Below, one piece after another: positions 8,133 to 9,875 of a DNA stretch of 9,875 nt. Source of the stretch: JAICNR01 sp035699465 (GTDB lineage Bacteria; Gemmatimonadota; Gemmatimonadetes; JACCXV01; JAHWKZ01); assembly GCA_035699465.1 (NCBI GenBank), contig DASSPT010000157.1:1-9875 (forward strand). Reading direction: 5' to 3'. The notes below the pieces were generated by a model. That model was given only the letters and a program-made list of their open reading frames with translations. It did not search any database and was not told where the DNA came from. The position numbers were made by a program, and so were the translations under genes. Numbering within the stretch: the first letter of the stretch is position 1; every line of letters begins with the position of its first letter.

Positions 8133-9068
8133 ATGGAGACCCGGGGCCTGTACCGCGAGATCGCGGCCAATCGCCGGCGATCCCTGTTCCTCGTCCTCGC
8201 CCTGGCCGCGGTCCTCGGCGCATTCGGCGCGGCGCTCGGCGCCCTGTACGGCCATGCGGGTGCGGGGCTCACCGTGGCGATCGTCGTGGCGTCCGTACTC
8301 CTGCTCATCAGCTGGTTCGGAGGCGCTTCCATGACGCTGGCCGCGAGCACCGCGCGTCCCGCGGATCCGGCCCGCGATCAGGTGCTCCTCAATGTCGCCC
8401 ATGAGATGGCGATCGCGTCGGGGATGCCGGTGCCCGCGGTCTACGTGATCGACGACTCGGCGCCGAATGCGTTCGCCACCGGCCGCGATCCGCGGCGCGC
8501 GATCGTCGCCGTCACGACCGGCCTGGTGGAGAAGCTCGACCGCGACGAGCTCCAGAGCGTGATCGCGCACGAGCTATCCCATGTCCGCAACTACGATATC
8601 CGGTACACGACACTGGTGGCCGTCACGGTCGGCGCGATCGCGCTCCTGGCCGACTTCGCGCTGCGCCGACTCTGGTGGGCCGGCCCGACGCGGTCCCGGA
8701 ACCGGGACGCATCCCTGCCGCTCATCCTGATCGCCGTTCTGGTCGCGGTCCTCGCTCCGCTTTCGGCGCGGCTGCTGCAGGCGGCCGTCTCCCGTCGACG
8801 GGAAACCCTCGCCGACCTCGGGAGCGCCGAGATGACGCGCTACCCGGAGGCGCTTGCGCGCGCGCTCGAGAAGATCGAGGCCGATCCCGAAGTCCTCGAG
8901 GCCGCCAACCGGGCCACCGCTCCCCTGTACATCGTCAATCCGATCAAGAGCTTCGAGTCGCGGGCGTCGAGCCTTCTGAGGACCCATCCGCCCACCGCGG
9001 AGCGGGTCCGGCTCCTTCGGGGTCTGGTCCTCACGGGCACGGGCGAGAGCCGAGCCCCGGCATCGTAA
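8133..9068 (+). CDS. htpX: M48 family zinc membrane protease, HtpX-like
   Basis: 311-residue integral inner-membrane metalloprotease, close to the usual HtpX length. Two hydrophobic helices near the N-terminus (about 18-40 and 45-65) precede the catalytic region. The zinc motif is HELSH (H146, E147, H150) in VIAHELSHVRNYD. The third ligand is E224 in SRRRETLAD, with D228 also conserved. Two further hydrophobic stretches (about 160-178 and 190-210) separate them, as in HtpX. Other family segments are APNAFATGRDPRRAIVAVTTGL before the HExxH and LRTHPPTAERVRLLRGL at the end. HtpX degrades misfolded membrane proteins in cooperation with FtsH. ATG 8133 is used; an AGG (8128-8130) is closer than ideal, so translation may depend partly on coupling to lemA 26 bases upstream. 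Shared transcription with lemA is likely. Confidence 0.93.
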   Translation: METRGLYREIAANRRRSLFLVLALAAVLGAFGAALGALYGHAGAGLTVAIVVASVLLLISWFGGASMTLAASTARPADPARDQVLLNVAHEMAIASGMPVPAVYVIDDSAPNAFATGRDPRRAIVAVTTGLVEKLDRDELQSVIAHELSHVRNYDIRYTTLVAVTVGAIALLADFALRRLWWAGPTRSRNRDASLPLILIAVLVAVLAPLSARLLQAAVSRRRETLADLGSAEMTRYPEALARALEKIEADPEVLEAANRATAPLYIVNPIKSFESRASSLLRTHPPTAERVRLLRGLVLTGTGESRAPAS

Positions 9069-9100
9069 GACGCCGGACTGCGGCTCGTGGGGTCGAAGTG

Positions 9101-9115
9101 TACTATCTTGATAGT
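9101..9115 (+). promoter_or_regulatory. Palindromic promoter/operator candidate upstream of the lipoprotein gene
   Basis: An A+T-rich island in otherwise GC-rich DNA contains the perfect inverted repeat ACTATC-TT-GATAGT (9102-9115). TACTAT at 9101-9106 matches four of six bases of a -10 box. TTGATA at 9108-9113 alternatively resembles a -35 with one mismatch, but no good -10 follows it. With TACTAT as -10, the leader to the ATG at 9162 would be about 50 bases. The palindrome could be a repressor site lying on the promoter. Which element is used cannot be decided by eye. Confidence 0.4.
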
Positions 9116-9161
9116 CTTCTCTGCCCGATCGCACGTTCGATCACACGAAATGGAGGAAGGC

Positions 9162-9728
9162 ATGACCAAGATCCGAATCGTTCCCCCGATCCTGATGGGA
9201 CTCGCTCTCATGCTCGGCGCCTGCGAGCAGGCGGGCACGGAGACCGGGGAAATGGAGGAAACGACTGCGGACAGCGTCGCGGCGGTGGACGACGAGGCCG
9301 CTCTAGACGAGCTCCGCACGAGCTACGAGGACGCGTGGGAAGCCGGCGACATGAACTCGGTGCTCGGCATGATGACGCCGGACTACCAGGAAATCGGGCC
9401 CGAGGGCACGATGAACTACGAGCAGGTCAGCGCCATGATGGCGGACAGCGCGAACATGCCACCGCCAGGAGCCCAGCTCTCGATCGAAACGCACACCTTG
9501 GAGATCGCCGAGTCCGGCGACGTCGCGTACGGCTCGGGCATCTCGACGGTGACCGTGACCGGCCCCGACGGCCAGGAGATGAGCGAGTCCAGCGAGTGGG
9601 TGGCGGGATTCCAGAAGGTCGACGGGCAGTGGAAGATCGACCGGCTCGCTTTCGCTCCGGTCACCGAATCGGCAGGCGCCACGGAAGGCACCATGGAAGG
9701 CGCCGCGGATACGACCGGTACGATGTAG
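9162..9728 (+). CDS. Lipoprotein with SnoaL/DUF4440-like domain
   Basis: 188-residue predicted lipoprotein. A charged start (MTKIR) is followed by a hydrophobic signal segment and lipobox LGAC with C21 as the lipidated residue. An acidic Thr/Glu-rich linker (about 22-45) leads to a domain of the DUF4440/SnoaL cystatin-like fold (about 46-165). This shows the expected opening helix LRTSYEDAWEAGDMNSVLGMMTPDYQEIGPEG and the closing strands WVAGFQKVDGQWKIDRLAF. The last ~20 residues are a low-complexity Gly/Thr/Ala/Glu/Met tail. ATG 9162 is chosen because GGAGG lies at 9152-9156 with five-base spacing; an in-frame ATG at 9150 overlaps that site and is less likely. The fold is found both in enzymes (isomerases, hydrolases) and non-catalytic ligand-binding proteins, and no catalytic residues can be assigned, so the function is unknown. 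It appears monocistronic, with its own promoter region and a terminator. Confidence 0.85.
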   Translation: MTKIRIVPPILMGLALMLGACEQAGTETGEMEETTADSVAAVDDEAALDELRTSYEDAWEAGDMNSVLGMMTPDYQEIGPEGTMNYEQVSAMMADSANMPPPGAQLSIETHTLEIAESGDVAYGSGISTVTVTGPDGQEMSESSEWVAGFQKVDGQWKIDRLAFAPVTESAGATEGTMEGAADTTGTM

Positions 9729-9756
9729 GGATCGCAGGAGCAGATCGGTTCTGCGC

Positions 9757-9791
9757 AAAGGCCTCGCCCTCGGGCGGGGCCTTTGTCGTTT
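9757..9791 (+). terminator. Rho-independent terminator after the lipoprotein gene
   Basis: Arms AAAGGCCTCGCC (9757-9768) and GGCGGGGCCTTT (9773-9784) pair over 12 positions with one G-U pair and a CTCG loop. A broken T-rich tail follows (TTTGTCGTTT). It starts 28 bases after the lipoprotein stop. On the minus strand the same hairpin ends in TTT and lies just after the stop of the incoming minus-strand gene, so it may serve both. Confidence 0.85.
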
Positions 9792-9797
9792 CGCTCG

Positions 9798-9875
9798 TCA
9801 CAGGTCGGCCGAGTCGTCCGCTTCCCTGCCCCCTGGCGGCTCGGTCAGGATCGCCTCGATGCCCGCCATCGCGAA
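9798..9875 (-). CDS. Unidentified minus-strand gene, C-terminal end only (5' partial)
   Basis: On the minus strand a frame enters from the right edge and ends with TGA at 9800-9798. The 25 visible residues begin FAMAGIEAILTEPPGG and end DDSADL: a short helix-like piece followed by a polar acidic tail, typical of a protein C-terminus. The frame stays open to the edge, has GC-rich third positions like its neighbours, and stops just before the shared hairpin, which supports it as a real convergent gene. Too little is visible to name a family. Confidence 0.5.
   Translation of the reverse strand, partial: FAMAGIEAILTEPPGGREADDSADL

Overview
The window is GC-rich throughout (mostly G/C at third codon positions) and encodes an outer-membrane TonB-dependent receptor and a lipoprotein, so it comes from a diderm (Gram-negative type) bacterium. 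The mix of TonB receptor, 7TM-type histidine kinase with NtrC-like regulator, HpnCDE squalene genes, LemA/HtpX and small DUF4440-like lipoproteins would suit Gemmatimonadota or a neighbouring phylum. That placement is inference only: no marker gene is present. I see no tRNA, rRNA, CRISPR, insertion sequence or integrase, and no gene-free stretch longer than about 100 bases.

Region 1 (1-7055, + strand) is a tightly packed run of seven genes: the 3' end of a TonB-dependent receptor, a seven-helix membrane histidine kinase, a sigma-54-activating response regulator, the three squalene synthesis genes hpnC-hpnD-hpnE, and a small [2Fe-2S] ferredoxin. Four of the junctions are 4-base stop/start overlaps of the form TTGA or GTGA, so the genes are probably co-transcribed and translationally coupled. 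HpnD joins two farnesyl diphosphates into presqualene diphosphate, HpnC turns this into hydroxysqualene, and the flavoprotein HpnE reduces it to squalene. The ferredoxin, whose start overlaps the hpnE stop, is a good candidate for the unknown electron donor of that last step. No squalene-hopene cyclase is in view, so the final product (hopanoid, sterol, carotenoid or free squalene) cannot be read from here.

Region 2 (7063-7530) holds a convergent minus-strand gene for a stand-alone tandem ACT-domain protein, followed by a short divergent promoter region. The ACT side may give a leaderless mRNA. The other side has a perfect TTGACA -35 element serving lemA.

Region 3 (7531-9068, + strand) is the common lemA-htpX pair: a membrane-anchored LemA protein and an M48 zinc membrane protease involved in envelope protein quality control.

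Region 4 (9069-9875) holds a lipoprotein with a SnoaL/DUF4440-like domain, preceded by an A+T-rich palindromic promoter region and followed by a strong hairpin terminator. Beyond it lies the last 25 codons of an unidentified minus-strand gene running off the window. Overall the window is mostly ordinary chromosomal housekeeping and envelope content. The most interesting points are the ferredoxin coupled to hpnE and the two-component system placed directly ahead of the squalene genes.
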